This document shows positions 42,779 to 51,803 of a DNA stretch of 55,866 bases, piece by piece. Source of the stretch: Litorilituus sp. (GTDB lineage Bacteria; Pseudomonadota; Gammaproteobacteria; Enterobacterales; Alteromonadaceae); the NCBI GenBank assembly GCA_030754235.1, contig JASMAS010000049.1:1-55866 (forward strand). Direction: 5' to 3'. The notes below the pieces were generated by a model that searched no databases, was not told where the DNA came from, and saw only the letters and a program-made list of their open reading frames with translations. The translations under genes were made by a program, and so were the position numbers. How positions within the stretch are numbered: position 1 is the stretch's first letter; each line of letters opens with the position of its first letter.

Positions 42779-44407
42779 ATGGCTTCTGCTAAGCGCACCG
42801 CCCGAGTATCACAGACATCATTACATAGAATTTTTACAGTTGCCGAAGCGCCAGACTCAACTTTGGGGCTGATAGAGCAAGAAATGTCGCAAAACTTAGC
42901 GGGCTTTCTCAATAATCATATTGTCGCCAGTAAAAACGCGTTAACTGATATTGAAAAAGACTTTGTTAACCCTTTTATACCAGAGCAACCTGAGTTTGTT
43001 TCTGATCATATGCATCATTTGTTAGATAAACTTGTGGCGCAATCGGTTCATACTGCTAGCCCTAGCTTTATTGGTCATATGACCTCGGCACTCCCTTCAT
43101 TTATTTTACCCTTATCTAAGTTGATGGTGGGTTTGAACCAAAACCTGGTAAAGGTAGAAACGTCAAAGGCTTTCACGCCATTAGAGCGTCAAGTATTAGG
43201 CATGATGCACAATTTGGTTTATCAAGAAGGTGAAGGTTTTTACCAAGAATGGATGCACAGCGCTCAGCATTCACTTGGAGCATTTTGCTCTGGAGGTACC
43301 GTTGCCAATATTACGGCACTTTGGGTAGCTCGCAATAAATTACTTAAGGCAGACGTTCATTTTAAAGGTATTTCACGTGCCGGATTATTTTCAGCTTTGC
43401 AATATTATGGTTACCAAGGTTTAGCAGTACTTGTTTCGGAGCGTGGCCACTATTCATTGAAAAAATCGGCCGATATATTAGGTATCGGGCAAGACAGTGT
43501 CATTGCTATTGAAACCGATGAACATAATAAAATCGATTGTCAAAAGTTAGCACAAAAGTGCCAAGAGTTAAGCGCACAGAATATTAAAGTATTAGCGATT
43601 GTTGGTGTTGCAGGCACAACAGAAACCGGTAATATCGACCCACTGGATAAAATGGCACATATAGCAAAACAGTATCAGTGTCATTTTCATGTTGATGCCG
43701 CCTGGGGTGGTGCAACACTACTTTCTTATAAATATAGAGGTTTGTTAGCCGGTATAGAAAAGGCTGATTCGGTCACTATAGATGCTCATAAGCAAATGTA
43801 CGTGCCTATGGGCGCTGGTGTTGTCTTGTTTAAAGACCCGTCTTCGGTTGCTGATATTGAACACCATGCGGAATATATTTTACGTAAAGGCTCAAAAGAT
43901 TTAGGTAGTCATACACTCGAAGGTTCTCGCCCTGGTATGGCAATGTTGGTTTATGCGAGCTTACATATTATTAGCCGACCCGGTTATGAACTATTAATCA
44001 ATCAAGCAATTGAGAAAGCCGAGTATTTTGCCGAGTTGATTAATCAGCATGACGATTTTGAGTTAATCACCGAGCCAGAGCTTTGTTTGCTCACTTATCG
44101 ATATGTGCCTAAGTCTGTGCAACGCATTTTGGCAAATAGTGATGAAGAGTCGCAGTATGCAATAAACTTATTGCTAGGTAAGTTAACCAAATTTATTCAA
44201 AAACGCCAAAGGGAAGCTGGTCGCTCTTTTGTGTCACGAACGCGTATTAAAGTAGAGCGATATAATGATGAGAAAATCATTGTTTTTAGAGTGGTATTGG
44301 CTAATCCATTAACCAGTAAAGAAAATTTACAAGATATTTTGGCTGAGCAATGTGTTTTAGCACAAGAAAGTGAAAATTTCTTGCCGCAGTTGTTATCAAA
44401 AACATAG
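42779..44407 (+). CDS. panP: Pyridoxal-phosphate-dependent aspartate 1-decarboxylase PanP
   Basis: Decarboxylates aspartate to beta-alanine for pantothenate synthesis, replacing the pyruvoyl enzyme PanD. The 542-residue protein is a group II PLP decarboxylase resembling glutamate decarboxylases: a CSGGTVANITAL block (about residues 170-181), HVDAAWGG for the PLP pyridine ring and VTIDAHKQMY with Lys338 as the Schiff-base residue. The family (TIGR03799-like) is found in Vibrio, Shewanella and Colwellia-type bacteria. Its place beside convergent panC and panB strongly supports this assignment over a glutamate decarboxylase. ATG 42779 has only a distant AAGG, but no closer start exists. Confidence 0.92.
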   Translation: MASAKRTARVSQTSLHRIFTVAEAPDSTLGLIEQEMSQNLAGFLNNHIVASKNALTDIEKDFVNPFIPEQPEFVSDHMHHLLDKLVAQSVHTASPSFIGHMTSALPSFILPLSKLMVGLNQNLVKVETSKAFTPLERQVLGMMHNLVYQEGEGFYQEWMHSAQHSLGAFCSGGTVANITALWVARNKLLKADVHFKGISRAGLFSALQYYGYQGLAVLVSERGHYSLKKSADILGIGQDSVIAIETDEHNKIDCQKLAQKCQELSAQNIKVLAIVGVAGTTETGNIDPLDKMAHIAKQYQCHFHVDAAWGGATLLSYKYRGLLAGIEKADSVTIDAHKQMYVPMGAGVVLFKDPSSVADIEHHAEYILRKGSKDLGSHTLEGSRPGMAMLVYASLHIISRPGYELLINQAIEKAEYFAELINQHDDFELITEPELCLLTYRYVPKSVQRILANSDEESQYAINLLLGKLTKFIQKRQREAGRSFVSRTRIKVERYNDEKIIVFRVVLANPLTSKENLQDILAEQCVLAQESENFLPQLLSKT

Positions 44408-44567
44408 GATATAAGTCTGATAAACCATTAAAAACACTAGATACCGTTATTTGCCCTTTGCGTGGACAGAGTAAGGTTTTTCTTAGTGAATTTGCCAAGC
44501 TATTGTAGAAGCTCACCAGAAAATCCTTAACTGTGAATAAGGCACTTTTAGCATGTGAATATTAATA

Positions 44568-44611
44568 GCACTTCATATAGCTAATGAGTTTTTGATAATT
44601 ATATGAAGCGC
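44568..44611. terminator. Hairpin between convergent panP and panC
   Basis: Inverted repeat AGCaCTTCATATA (44567-44579) with TATATGAAGcGCT (44600-44612), 9 paired bases extended by AGC/GCT, loop of 20. It lies between convergent genes and may end both transcripts, although no strong T run follows. Nothing else is seen in 44408-44637. Confidence 0.45.
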
Positions 44612-44637
44612 TAAATAGCCTGATATTCGCTTAAGTT

Positions 44638-45492
44638 CTATAAACTCACAGGCAGATTATCAATCAACCTTGCTTTGCCTAAATACGCTGCCGCGAGGAT
44701 AACCATTTCTTTATCGTCTAACACCGCTGTTTCAAGGGTTTTAGCGTGGCAAATATTAATGTAATCAGTTTTTAATCCCGCTTGTGCTAGTCTGTCACTG
44801 GCTTGTGTTATGAGTGCTGTAAAATCTATCGTTTGCTGGCCTTTATGCAACTGCTCACTTAGCCATTGTAGTGTTTGGTATAGCACTGGGGCTGTTGTTT
44901 TCTCTTTTGCTGTTAAATAGCCATTACGTGAACTCATCGCTAGACCTGATTCTTCACGAATTGTTTCAACGGGTACAATGTCAACAGACATAGATAAATC
45001 TTCAATCATGGTCTTGATCACTTGCAGTTGTTGATAATCTTTAGTACCAAAGCAGGCGACGTCAGGTTGTACTATATTAAATAGCTTACAGACTACGGTT
45101 GCAACGCCACGAAAATGTCCAGGGCGACTAGCACCACAGTGCAACGCTGAAATATTAGGCACTTCCACATAAGCATTATCATCTGTACCCTTAGGGTAAA
45201 TGGTTGCAGGCGTTGGTAAAAACAGCAAGTCTGTGTTGACTGATACTAACTGTTCTTGGTCTTGCTCAAGAGTTCTTGGGTAACTATCGATATCTTCATT
45301 TGCGCCAAATTGCATTGGGTTAACAAAAATACTAGCAATCACTTTATCAGCATATTTATGTGCTGCTTTGACGAGTGATAGGTGTCCTTGATGTAAGTTG
45401 CCCATAGTAGGGACAAAAGCAATCGTTAAACCTTGCATGCGCCAAGATTTTACTTGTGTGCGTAACTCTTTAATATTTTCAACTGTCTTCAT
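44638..45492 (-). CDS. panC: Pantothenate synthetase
   Basis: Joins pantoate and beta-alanine with ATP to give pantothenate, in the cytoplasm. The 284-residue length is standard. The nucleotidyl-transferase signature [17 protein letters not shown] (residues 28-44), [18 protein letters not shown], the [10 protein letters not shown] block and MSSRNGYL are all present and intact. It follows panB on the same strand with an 87-base gap that contains a degenerate repeat fragment. Its beta-alanine substrate comes from the convergent panP product. Confidence 0.97.
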   Translation of the reverse strand: MKTVENIKELRTQVKSWRMQGLTIAFVPTMGNLHQGHLSLVKAAHKYADKVIASIFVNPMQFGANEDIDSYPRTLEQDQEQLVSVNTDLLFLPTPATIYPKGTDDNAYVEVPNISALHCGASRPGHFRGVATVVCKLFNIVQPDVACFGTKDYQQLQVIKTMIEDLSMSVDIVPVETIREESGLAMSSRNGYLTAKEKTTAPVLYQTLQWLSEQLHKGQQTIDFTALITQASDRLAQAGLKTDYINICHAKTLETAVLDDKEMVILAAAYLGKARLIDNLPVSL

Positions 45493-45542
45493 GGTGGTAG
45501 TTTTTATGTTGTTTATCTATGTTAATGGCTTCTTTAGCGGTT

Positions 45543-45570
45543 TACCCTGAGCTCACCGAAGGTTTGAAGG
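45543..45570. repeat. Degenerate CCCTGAGCT...GAAGG repeat fragment between panB and panC
   Basis: ACCCTGAGCTCACCGAAGG (45543-45561) resembles the common dispersed intergenic repeat ACCCTGAGCTTGTCGAAGG. Similar fragments occur at 39770-39917. Likely a relic; no function assigned. Confidence 0.3.
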
Positions 45571-45579
45571 AACCAGAGA

Positions 45580-46374
45580 CTATTTAAATATATGCTCTTC
45601 GCCGGGAAAGTTTCCAAGTTTAACTTCATCAATATAAAGCTCGATTGCTTTTTTGATATCGCCAGTTTCTTTAATGAAATTACGTGAAAATTTAGGCATG
45701 TAACTACAAGAAATACCTAGCGCATCATGCATCACCAATATTTGACCGTCGGTGTCTTTACCAGCGCCAATACCAATGGTTGGAATAGTAATGGCTTGGG
45801 AAATTGCTTTACCTAGCGGAGCAGGAATACACTCTAATACTAATAATTGTGCGCCTGCTGCTTCTAAAGCTTGCGCGTCTTTGATCATCTGTTGTGCTTG
45901 GGCATCTTCACGGCCTTGTACTTTAAAACCGCCAAAAACATTGACTGATTGAGGGGTTAAGCCTAGGTGTGCACAAACAGGAATTCCGCGTTCAACTAAC
46001 GCTTTTATTGTATCTTCTAACCATGCACCACCTTCCATTTTTACCATGCTAGCGCCAGACTGCATTAACTTTGCCGCATTAATTAATGCCTGATCTTTAG
46101 TTGCATAACTCATAAAAGGCATATCGCCAATAATCAGGGTATTTTCAACACCACGCTTTACGCATTGTGTATGGTATGCCATATCATCTATAGAAACAGG
46201 TAACGTGTCATCTTGGCCTTGTAGAACCATACCAAGCGAGTCGCCAATTAAAATAGCGTGAATACCTGCTTGATCAAATAACTTAGCAAAACTTGCATCA
46301 TAAGCAGTGATGGTTGATATTTTTTCTCCTTGCTGTTTCATTTTCAGCAAAGTTGATGTTGTTATTTTAGCCAT
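45580..46374 (-). CDS. panB: 3-methyl-2-oxobutanoate hydroxymethyltransferase
   Basis: Adds a hydroxymethyl group from methylene-THF to ketoisovalerate, the first step of pantoate synthesis. The 264-residue protein has the family landmarks: [27 protein letters not shown] (metal-binding Asp), [22 protein letters not shown], the [11 protein letters not shown] catalytic-Glu block, [17 protein letters not shown]. Likely first of the panBC pair. A 115-base gap separates it from folK. Confidence 0.97.
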   Translation of the reverse strand: MAKITTSTLLKMKQQGEKISTITAYDASFAKLFDQAGIHAILIGDSLGMVLQGQDDTLPVSIDDMAYHTQCVKRGVENTLIIGDMPFMSYATKDQALINAAKLMQSGASMVKMEGGAWLEDTIKALVERGIPVCAHLGLTPQSVNVFGGFKVQGREDAQAQQMIKDAQALEAAGAQLLVLECIPAPLGKAISQAITIPTIGIGAGKDTDGQILVMHDALGISCSYMPKFSRNFIKETGDIKKAIELYIDEVKLGNFPGEEHIFK

Positions 46375-46489
46375 AAAGTTCTCAAAACGTTTGTTGAGTT
46401 AAGTGGTTAAGTTAAGTAATACAATTGAGTAATTACTCAGTTGCATTACTTTGGCACAGTTTTTTTTCAACTGCAATATTCAGCGTTAT

Positions 46490-46984
46490 TTAGGAAAGTT
46501 TTACCATAGCATTATTAGCAATATCTTGGCTTAAAACTTTGACACTTTCCCCACCTGGCAATATCAGGTTAGGCGCTATTTCAGCTAAAGGTGTTAAAAC
46601 AAACTCGCGCTCTTTTATGCCGTAATGGGGAATCGTTAAGCGCGGGTTATTTATTATTTCAGCACCAAAAAGCAATATGTCTAAATCAAGTACGCGGGCA
46701 CCCCAACGGTTTTCTTTGCGGACTCTGCCGGCCTCATTTTCTATGGCTTGTAAAGCGTCTAATAGTTTAATAGCAGACAAAGAGGTTTCAAGTGCTAATA
46801 CGGCATTAATGTAATCGCCTTGATCTTGAGGCCCCATAGGTTTACTCAAGTATAAAGAAGAGACTCTCATTACATTGATTTGAGTAATATTAGTGATTTC
46901 GTGAATGGCTGCTTGTACTTGTGCTAATGGCTCAGATAAGTTACTGCCTAAGCCAATGTAAGCTAAAGTGGGTGTTGATGACAT
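46490..46984 (-). CDS. folK: 2-amino-4-hydroxy-6-hydroxymethyldihydropteridine pyrophosphokinase
   Basis: Transfers pyrophosphate from ATP to hydroxymethyl-dihydropterin in folate synthesis. The 164-residue protein shows IGLGSNL at the N-terminus, SSLYLSKPMGPQDQGDYINAV, and the Mg-binding signature RWGARVLDLDILLFG with its DLD pair, followed by PHYGIKEREFVLTPLAEIAP. It begins 8 bases after the pcnB stop, the same order as in E. coli, so the two are co-transcribed. Confidence 0.96.
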   Translation of the reverse strand: MSSTPTLAYIGLGSNLSEPLAQVQAAIHEITNITQINVMRVSSLYLSKPMGPQDQGDYINAVLALETSLSAIKLLDALQAIENEAGRVRKENRWGARVLDLDILLFGAEIINNPRLTIPHYGIKEREFVLTPLAEIAPNLILPGGESVKVLSQDIANNAMVKLS

Positions 46985-46992
46985 AACAAGCG

Positions 46993-48402
46993 TTACTCTG
47001 CGACTGGCTTAGCACTTGGTTTGCGGCGTCTTCTTGGATTACGTCTACGTCCTTGTGGCGCCTGGGTAGTTTTGATCATTTGTTGTTGTGCTTCTGGTGA
47101 TACTTGTTGAAAATCTGTCCACCATTTAGCAAGCTCAGCTAATGACTGATTATCAGTTTCAATTTCGCTGCGCAATAATAAAAAGTCGTAGCCTGCTCTA
47201 AACTTAGGGTGTTCATAACACTTAAAGGCTCGTTTGCCTTCACGACGAGCGAGTTTATCTTGTAGTATCCAAATATCTTTCATTATGCCTTGAAAGCGTT
47301 TAGGAATGGCAATGCTACGTTGTTGCTCAGGCATTATTTCATTGAGTGCGGCAAAAAAAGCATCTTGTGGTGCTAATGCATTGCTCGCATTAATTTGCTT
47401 AATGTAATCTTGTAATGGGTACCAAAGCATAGCGGAAAATAAAAAGGCTGGTGTTACGCGTTGATTATTGTTAATTCGCTTGTCGGTGTTACCCATAGCA
47501 AGAATAATGAAGCGCTTAAGCTGGTCATCATGGTTGTTGAGTGCTTGATCAACAGCAGGAAAAAAGAACTTAAATAACTGGTATTCACGTAACTGTTCAA
47601 AGTTAGCGACGGCTTTGCCTGAAATAAACATTTTTAGGAACTCTTCAAACATGCGAGCAGCAGGGATATTAGCCATTAGTGGTGCAAGCGACTTAATTGG
47701 TGCTTCAGTTTGTTCTTCGATTTTCATGTTTAATTTTGTGGCAAAGCGGATAGCACGTAACATACGCACGGGATCTTCGCGGTAACGTGTTTCAACATCA
47801 CCTATTAAACGCACTACACGGTTTTCTACATCTTTTACACCGTTAGCAAAGTCATATACTTTGAAGTCTTTAGTAGAGTAATACAACGCATTAATCGTAA
47901 AGTCTCGACGCTCAGCATCTTCTTCTATGCTACCGTAAATGTTATCGCGCAATAACATTCCATGTTCACTTTGTTTAGAAATCTTCTTACAGTTCTTGTT
48001 TTGTTCGGGGGCGCTTTCATGATGACCCCGAAACGTGGCAACTTCAATAATTTCTCGACCAAAGACAATATGGGCTAAACGAAAGCGGCGACCAATTAAA
48101 CGACAGTTTCGAAATAAGTCTTTAATTTGTTCAGGTGTTGCGTTGGTTGTAATATCAAAGTCTTTTGGTTCTAAGCCAAGTAAAATATCACGAACACCAC
48201 CGCCAACAAGGTAGGCGTCATAACCATGTTTGTTAAGACGATAGAGTACTTTTAATGCACTTGGACTGAGTAATTGTCTGGAAATTGGATGCTGATCACG
48301 TGACAACACTATGGGATCTTTGAGTGCTGCTGCAGGGCTGTTAGTTTTGCTTTTATTAGAGCCTAAAACTCTTTTACATAAATTGATAACGCGTTTGATG
48401 AT
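46993..48402 (-). CDS. pcnB: Poly(A) polymerase I, with probable AUC start codon
   Basis: Adds 3' poly(A) tails that promote RNA decay. The nucleotidyltransferase core has LVGGGVRDILLG, DFDITTNATPEQ with the catalytic Asp pair, and the RDFTINALYY and ETRYREDPVRMLRAIRFA blocks; the C-terminus is Arg-rich (RRRNPRRRRKP). The first canonical start is GTG 48309, but the frame continues upstream with about 31 codons whose translation (IKRVINLCKRVL...) lines up with the N-terminus of E. coli PcnB (FTRVANFCRKVL...). No ATG, GTG or TTG fits there. An ATC at 48402, with AAGG five bases upstream, aligns to E. coli Met1, whose codon is AUU. This gives 469 residues, against 465 in E. coli. Confidence 0.93.
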   Translation of the reverse strand: MIKRVINLCKRVLGSNKSKTNSPAAALKDPIVLSRDQHPISRQLLSPSALKVLYRLNKHGYDAYLVGGGVRDILLGLEPKDFDITTNATPEQIKDLFRNCRLIGRRFRLAHIVFGREIIEVATFRGHHESAPEQNKNCKKISKQSEHGMLLRDNIYGSIEEDAERRDFTINALYYSTKDFKVYDFANGVKDVENRVVRLIGDVETRYREDPVRMLRAIRFATKLNMKIEEQTEAPIKSLAPLMANIPAARMFEEFLKMFISGKAVANFEQLREYQLFKFFFPAVDQALNNHDDQLKRFIILAMGNTDKRINNNQRVTPAFLFSAMLWYPLQDYIKQINASNALAPQDAFFAALNEIMPEQQRSIAIPKRFQGIMKDIWILQDKLARREGKRAFKCYEHPKFRAGYDFLLLRSEIETDNQSLAELAKWWTDFQQVSPEAQQQMIKTTQAPQGRRRNPRRRRKPSAKPVAE

Positions 48403-48559
48403 ACAGACCTTATAGTAAGTATGGAAATATGATGGAAATCATCTTAAAAGACAAAGTAGATAAGTCGTAATGATATAACAAATTGAAAAAAAAGAGAATG
48501 AAAAAGCAGCGCTTATTCATTCAAACGGCATTGACAACAAAATAAAAATTAGGAAAAAC

Positions 48560-49225
48560 CTACCAAGGCAGTGTTTCTCCATTAGAATGTTTAAATACTC
48601 CAGACTCATCCATTGAGAGATTATTCATTAAACCTAATAAGCGCTGGGCAGAGACTTCAGCGCTGATATCACCGCCGTGGTTTACCATATCAGTTTGTAC
48701 GTAACCTGGATGGTATATTCCAACCGCAATGTGTTGACGCTTTAAGTCTTTAGCCAACGACATTGCACCAATGTTCAGTGCTGCTTTTGACATTCTGTAA
48801 CCATAACGACCACCAGAGCTATTATCGGTAATTGAGCCCATGCGCGAAGTAATAAAAGCAACTTTGCTGCCAGAGGATAAATGACTAAGTAATGCCTGTG
48901 TCAATACCAGCGGGGCAAGGGCATTAACAGTAAACTGCTCAACAATAGTACTTTGATTAAAGTTACTTAAGCTTTCATCGCGTAAAATGCCGGCATTATT
49001 GATGAGCAAGTCTATTTTTATACCTGCTAGTGCGGTAACCGCTTGGCTAATACCAGTATCACTAGTTATATCAATATTGCTGATGATTTCAACGCCAAGT
49101 TCATTAAGTGCTGGACTGCTGGTTCGACAAAGCGCATAAACTTTATCTCCGTGTTGTTGACATACTTTTGCCATCGCTAAACCTATACCGCGGTTAGCAC
49201 CTGTGATGATAATATTTCTAGACAT
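48560..49225 (-). CDS. Short-chain dehydrogenase/reductase
   Basis: A 221-residue NAD(P)-dependent oxidoreductase of the classical SDR family. It has the cofactor motif TGANRGIGLAM (residues 8-18), NNAG near 75, and the catalytic YGYRMSK (Tyr/Lys) preceded by the Ser in FITSRMGSI. It resembles the C-factor/YbbO-like group; substrate unknown. ATG 49225 has AGGGAAAG upstream. It lies 33 bases after the flavin-reductase-like gene and is inserted, with that gene, between gluQ and pcnB, which are adjacent in E. coli. Confidence 0.88.
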   Translation of the reverse strand: MSRNIIITGANRGIGLAMAKVCQQHGDKVYALCRTSSPALNELGVEIISNIDITSDTGISQAVTALAGIKIDLLINNAGILRDESLSNFNQSTIVEQFTVNALAPLVLTQALLSHLSSGSKVAFITSRMGSITDNSSGGRYGYRMSKAALNIGAMSLAKDLKRQHIAVGIYHPGYVQTDMVNHGGDISAEVSAQRLLGLMNNLSMDESGVFKHSNGETLPW

Positions 49226-49258
49226 AAGCTTTCCCTGTTTTTGTGTGAGTATAATATG

Positions 49259-49873
49259 CTATTTTGGTCGTGCCATAGTAAAAGGCTTAGTAATTGTCGT
49301 ATACTCGCCACCACCAAGGCGAGCTAATGGTTTAACTCGCTCTGCATGTACTTTAATTCTTTGTTTATCATCTACATCCGCAACATTATCATTAATATAT
49401 ACTTGTTTGACTTCAACAAAAATTAAACTTTGTGGTACCTCTCCTAGCGACTTAACTTCATAAAGTTCACAACCATAGGCAATATCACACTGACTTAATC
49501 TAGGTAGAGAAAAGTTTGAAAATTCAGTGGTTGTTAAATCATTAGCACTGAGCTCTGATTCACCATGCTTTAGTGTTGCAGCCGTGTGGGTAACCAACTG
49601 AGCATCGTGTTCACAAGCAATGTGGATGACCACTTTCTTGTTGGTGTTAATATTAACCAATGTATCTTTATCATCGCCATTGGGTTTTTTGCCAACAGAG
49701 AGCATTAATATCGGTGGTTCGCTTGATACAGGAGTAAAGTAAGAAAAAGGTGCTAAATTGAAACAATCATTACCTGAGTCAGTTAGTGCCCAAGCGATAG
49801 GCCTGGGAATAATGGTTTGTGTCATTAAGTGATAGCGTTGGGTAGCTGAGAAATCTGAAAAAGTAAGGTTCAT
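49259..49873 (-). CDS. Flavin reductase-like, FMN-binding split-barrel protein
   Basis: A 204-residue protein of the flavin reductase-like domain family. The domain start RYHLMTQTIIPRPIAWALT, the NLAPFSYFTPVSSEPPILMLSVG FMN-contact region (in two parts, about residues 38-62) and the internal CELYEVKSLGE strand are recognisable. Such proteins reduce or bind FMN; the true partner is not known. It directly precedes the SDR gene, so the pair may act together in a redox step. It could in principle supply reduced flavin to a halogenase, but nothing links it to the distant halogenase gene. Confidence 0.85.
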   Translation of the reverse strand: MNLTFSDFSATQRYHLMTQTIIPRPIAWALTDSGNDCFNLAPFSYFTPVSSEPPILMLSVGKKPNGDDKDTLVNINTNKKVVIHIACEHDAQLVTHTAATLKHGESELSANDLTTTEFSNFSLPRLSQCDIAYGCELYEVKSLGEVPQSLIFVEVKQVYINDNVADVDDKQRIKVHAERVKPLARLGGGEYTTITKPFTMARPK

Positions 49874-49941
49874 TGGCTTTACGCTGTAATAATTAGTATT
49901 GTGATGTAATACAAGCTTGTTAATTCAGTCATATTAATAGT

Positions 49942-50892
49942 CTAGGTAATAGCTATTTGTTGTGTAGTGGGGACTTTATGTCGAGACCAATGTCTGATGC
50001 CCCACGTGATTATTTCATCAACACTCCCCTGTATCAATGATTTTGGTGGCTTTTGACCAAGAAAAGTTAATGCTAAAAGCAACATGGGTTGAGGATGATG
50101 CTTATTAATTGCCGTGGCTTTATTTTGTTTACTGAGTTTGTAGCCATGTTCCGTGATCGCTAAAGGTACATGACCATATTGTGGTGCTTGTGAGCCTATC
50201 GTATTAAATAAGCTTAATTGCCTCGCTGTCGGCTCCAGTAAGTCACAACCGCGAATTACATGGGTAATATTTTGAAAAATATCATCGTGAACTACGGCTA
50301 ATTGATAGGCAAACAAGTCATCTTTTCGATGAATGATGAAGTCTTCTTCAGCTAATGATTGATTGCATAATACCTGCCCCTGAAAAATATCAGTAAACTG
50401 ATAAATGCCTTGCTGATTAATTAATCTTATTGCGTTATTTTCTTTTGGCTGATTTAAATCACGACAATGACCTTGGTAAATACCACCTAGTGTTTTAACC
50501 GCAGCGCGTGTGCACTGGCAATGATAACTAAGGTGTTGCTGTTGTAGGTCAGCTAAAAGTTCACGGTAGCTTTGAGATTGTTGGCTTTGGTATAAAACCT
50601 CTTCATCCCAGTGTAAGCCAAAAGCGTCTAGTGCATGTAAAATTTCACTGCTCGCACCAAGTTGTTCACGAGGCGGATCAATATCTTCGATACGAACGAG
50701 CCATTTCCCTGAATTTCCTTGCGCATCAATGGTTGCTTTTGCATCAAGAAAGCTTGCCAGTGCAGCAACTAAAGATCCAAAATGAAGTAATCCGGAAGGT
50801 GAAGGAGCAAAGCGACCTCGGTAGCCATGAGGAGAGGCTATACTGGATCGCTTATTTGGTCGCGTTTTTTTTTGAGGGTCTGATGGTTTCAA
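49942..50892 (-). CDS. gluQ: Glutamyl-Q tRNA(Asp) synthetase
   Basis: Attaches glutamate to the queuosine of tRNA-Asp; a class I synthetase-like protein lacking the anticodon-binding part. Features are GRFAPSPSGLLHFGSLVAAL (HIGH-like HFGS), the zinc-site YHCQC...Y...C pattern near residues 128-145, and KLSKQNK as the KMSKS-like motif. The 316-residue frame begins with TTG 50892, four bases after dksA stops, and has a Lys/Arg-rich ~25-residue extension compared with E. coli; the true start is uncertain because no ATG or clear ribosome binding site is present. Coupled to dksA as in E. coli. Confidence 0.93.
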   Translation of the reverse strand: MKPSDPQKKTRPNKRSSIASPHGYRGRFAPSPSGLLHFGSLVAALASFLDAKATIDAQGNSGKWLVRIEDIDPPREQLGASSEILHALDAFGLHWDEEVLYQSQQSQSYRELLADLQQQHLSYHCQCTRAAVKTLGGIYQGHCRDLNQPKENNAIRLINQQGIYQFTDIFQGQVLCNQSLAEEDFIIHRKDDLFAYQLAVVHDDIFQNITHVIRGCDLLEPTARQLSLFNTIGSQAPQYGHVPLAITEHGYKLSKQNKATAINKHHPQPMLLLALTFLGQKPPKSLIQGSVDEIITWGIRHWSRHKVPTTQQIAIT

Positions 50893-50896
50893 TGGC

Positions 50897-51343
50897 TTAG
50901 CCAGCCATTTGACGCTCTTTAATTTCTGCTAGAGTTTTACATTCAATACAAAGATCAGCCGTTGGTCTTGCTTCTAAACGGCGAATACCAATTTCTATGC
51001 CACAAGATTTACAGTAACCAAACTCATCTTCTTCAATAAGCTGTAACGTTTTTTCAATTTTTTTGATCAGCTTGCGCTCACGATCACGTGTACGTAATTC
51101 AAGACTAAACTCTTCTTCTTGTGCCGCTCTATCGACAGGATCGGGAAAGTTTGCTGCTTCGTCTTGCATGTGAGTTACGGTACGATCTACTTCTTCACGA
51201 AGTTGCACTCGCCAAGCATCTAAAATCTTTTTGAAATGCTCTTGCTGTGGTTCGCCCATGTATTCTTCACCAGATTTTTCCTGATAAGGTTCTACACCTG
51301 CTAATGCCATTACACCTAACGCTTTGTTCTTACCTGTTGGCAT
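50897..51343 (-). CDS. dksA: RNA polymerase-binding transcription factor DksA
   Basis: Binds the RNA polymerase secondary channel and, with ppGpp, adjusts rRNA and amino-acid promoters. At 148 residues it is three shorter than E. coli DksA at the N-terminus but otherwise near-identical. The coiled-coil tip DPVDRAA has both acidic residues (Asp68 and Asp71, equal to E. coli 71 and 74), and the zinc finger has all four Cys (111, 114, 132, 135). AGGAG precedes ATG 51343. It is the first gene of a unit with gluQ. Confidence 0.98.
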   Translation of the reverse strand: MPTGKNKALGVMALAGVEPYQEKSGEEYMGEPQQEHFKKILDAWRVQLREEVDRTVTHMQDEAANFPDPVDRAAQEEEFSLELRTRDRERKLIKKIEKTLQLIEEDEFGYCKSCGIEIGIRRLEARPTADLCIECKTLAEIKERQMAG

Positions 51344-51803
51344 GCTAAATCTCCTAATGCTACAAATGCTGAGGTTAACTAAAAGTGGATATTAACCTAA
51401 GTTATATGTGCCAATATTATTCATAATAGACCTAAAACCTCAGGTCTATATTGTATTCCCCATAATAAAAAACAAGCCTTTTGAAAAATAAAAACTCAAA
51501 CAAAAAATAAGTCTTTTAAAATCAATAGCTTGTCGGCTCTTTTAAGTTTCTTGTTATAAATGTTTCTATTGTCTTTTTTTAAGGGCAAGCTTTTTTAGCA
51601 AGTTTTACTAGGGTTAGTCAATCATTATCTGTTGTTTAAGTATTTAAATTGAAGCTGTTCTAGCTTAATACAACACTGAGCTACTACTGTGAAAATTGTT
51701 AAATAACTTCATTCATACCTAGCCAATTATCTATAAAGAGTGACTTGTAGAAATATTTGAGCGTATTGAACGTTATGAATACGCCATAGGGTTTGCTATT
51801 CGT
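51344..51803 (-). promoter_or_regulatory. dksA leader/promoter region with hairpin
   Basis: A 460-base gap between sfsA and dksA, both leftward. A hairpin TAGACCT/AGGTCTA (51428-51434 and 51443-51449) lies about 85 bases before the dksA ATG and could be in its leader. The rest is AT-rich with T runs; no gene or RNA recognised. Confidence 0.4.
51761..51784 (-). terminator. Hairpin after sfsA
   Basis: Inverted repeat GCGTATT (51761-51767) and AATACGC (51778-51784), 20 bases past the sfsA stop, followed leftward by AT-rich sequence without a clean T run. Possible weak terminator. Confidence 0.4.

Noticed and set aside
44301..44516. 71-residue minus-strand frame at the 3' end of panP
   Set aside because: Overlaps the conserved end of panP and lacks a start signal.
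24356..49873. Functional link between the halogenase and the flavin-reductase-like gene
   Set aside because: They are 24 kb apart in unrelated units, with no LacI-type operator before the reductase; only the general chemistry connects them.
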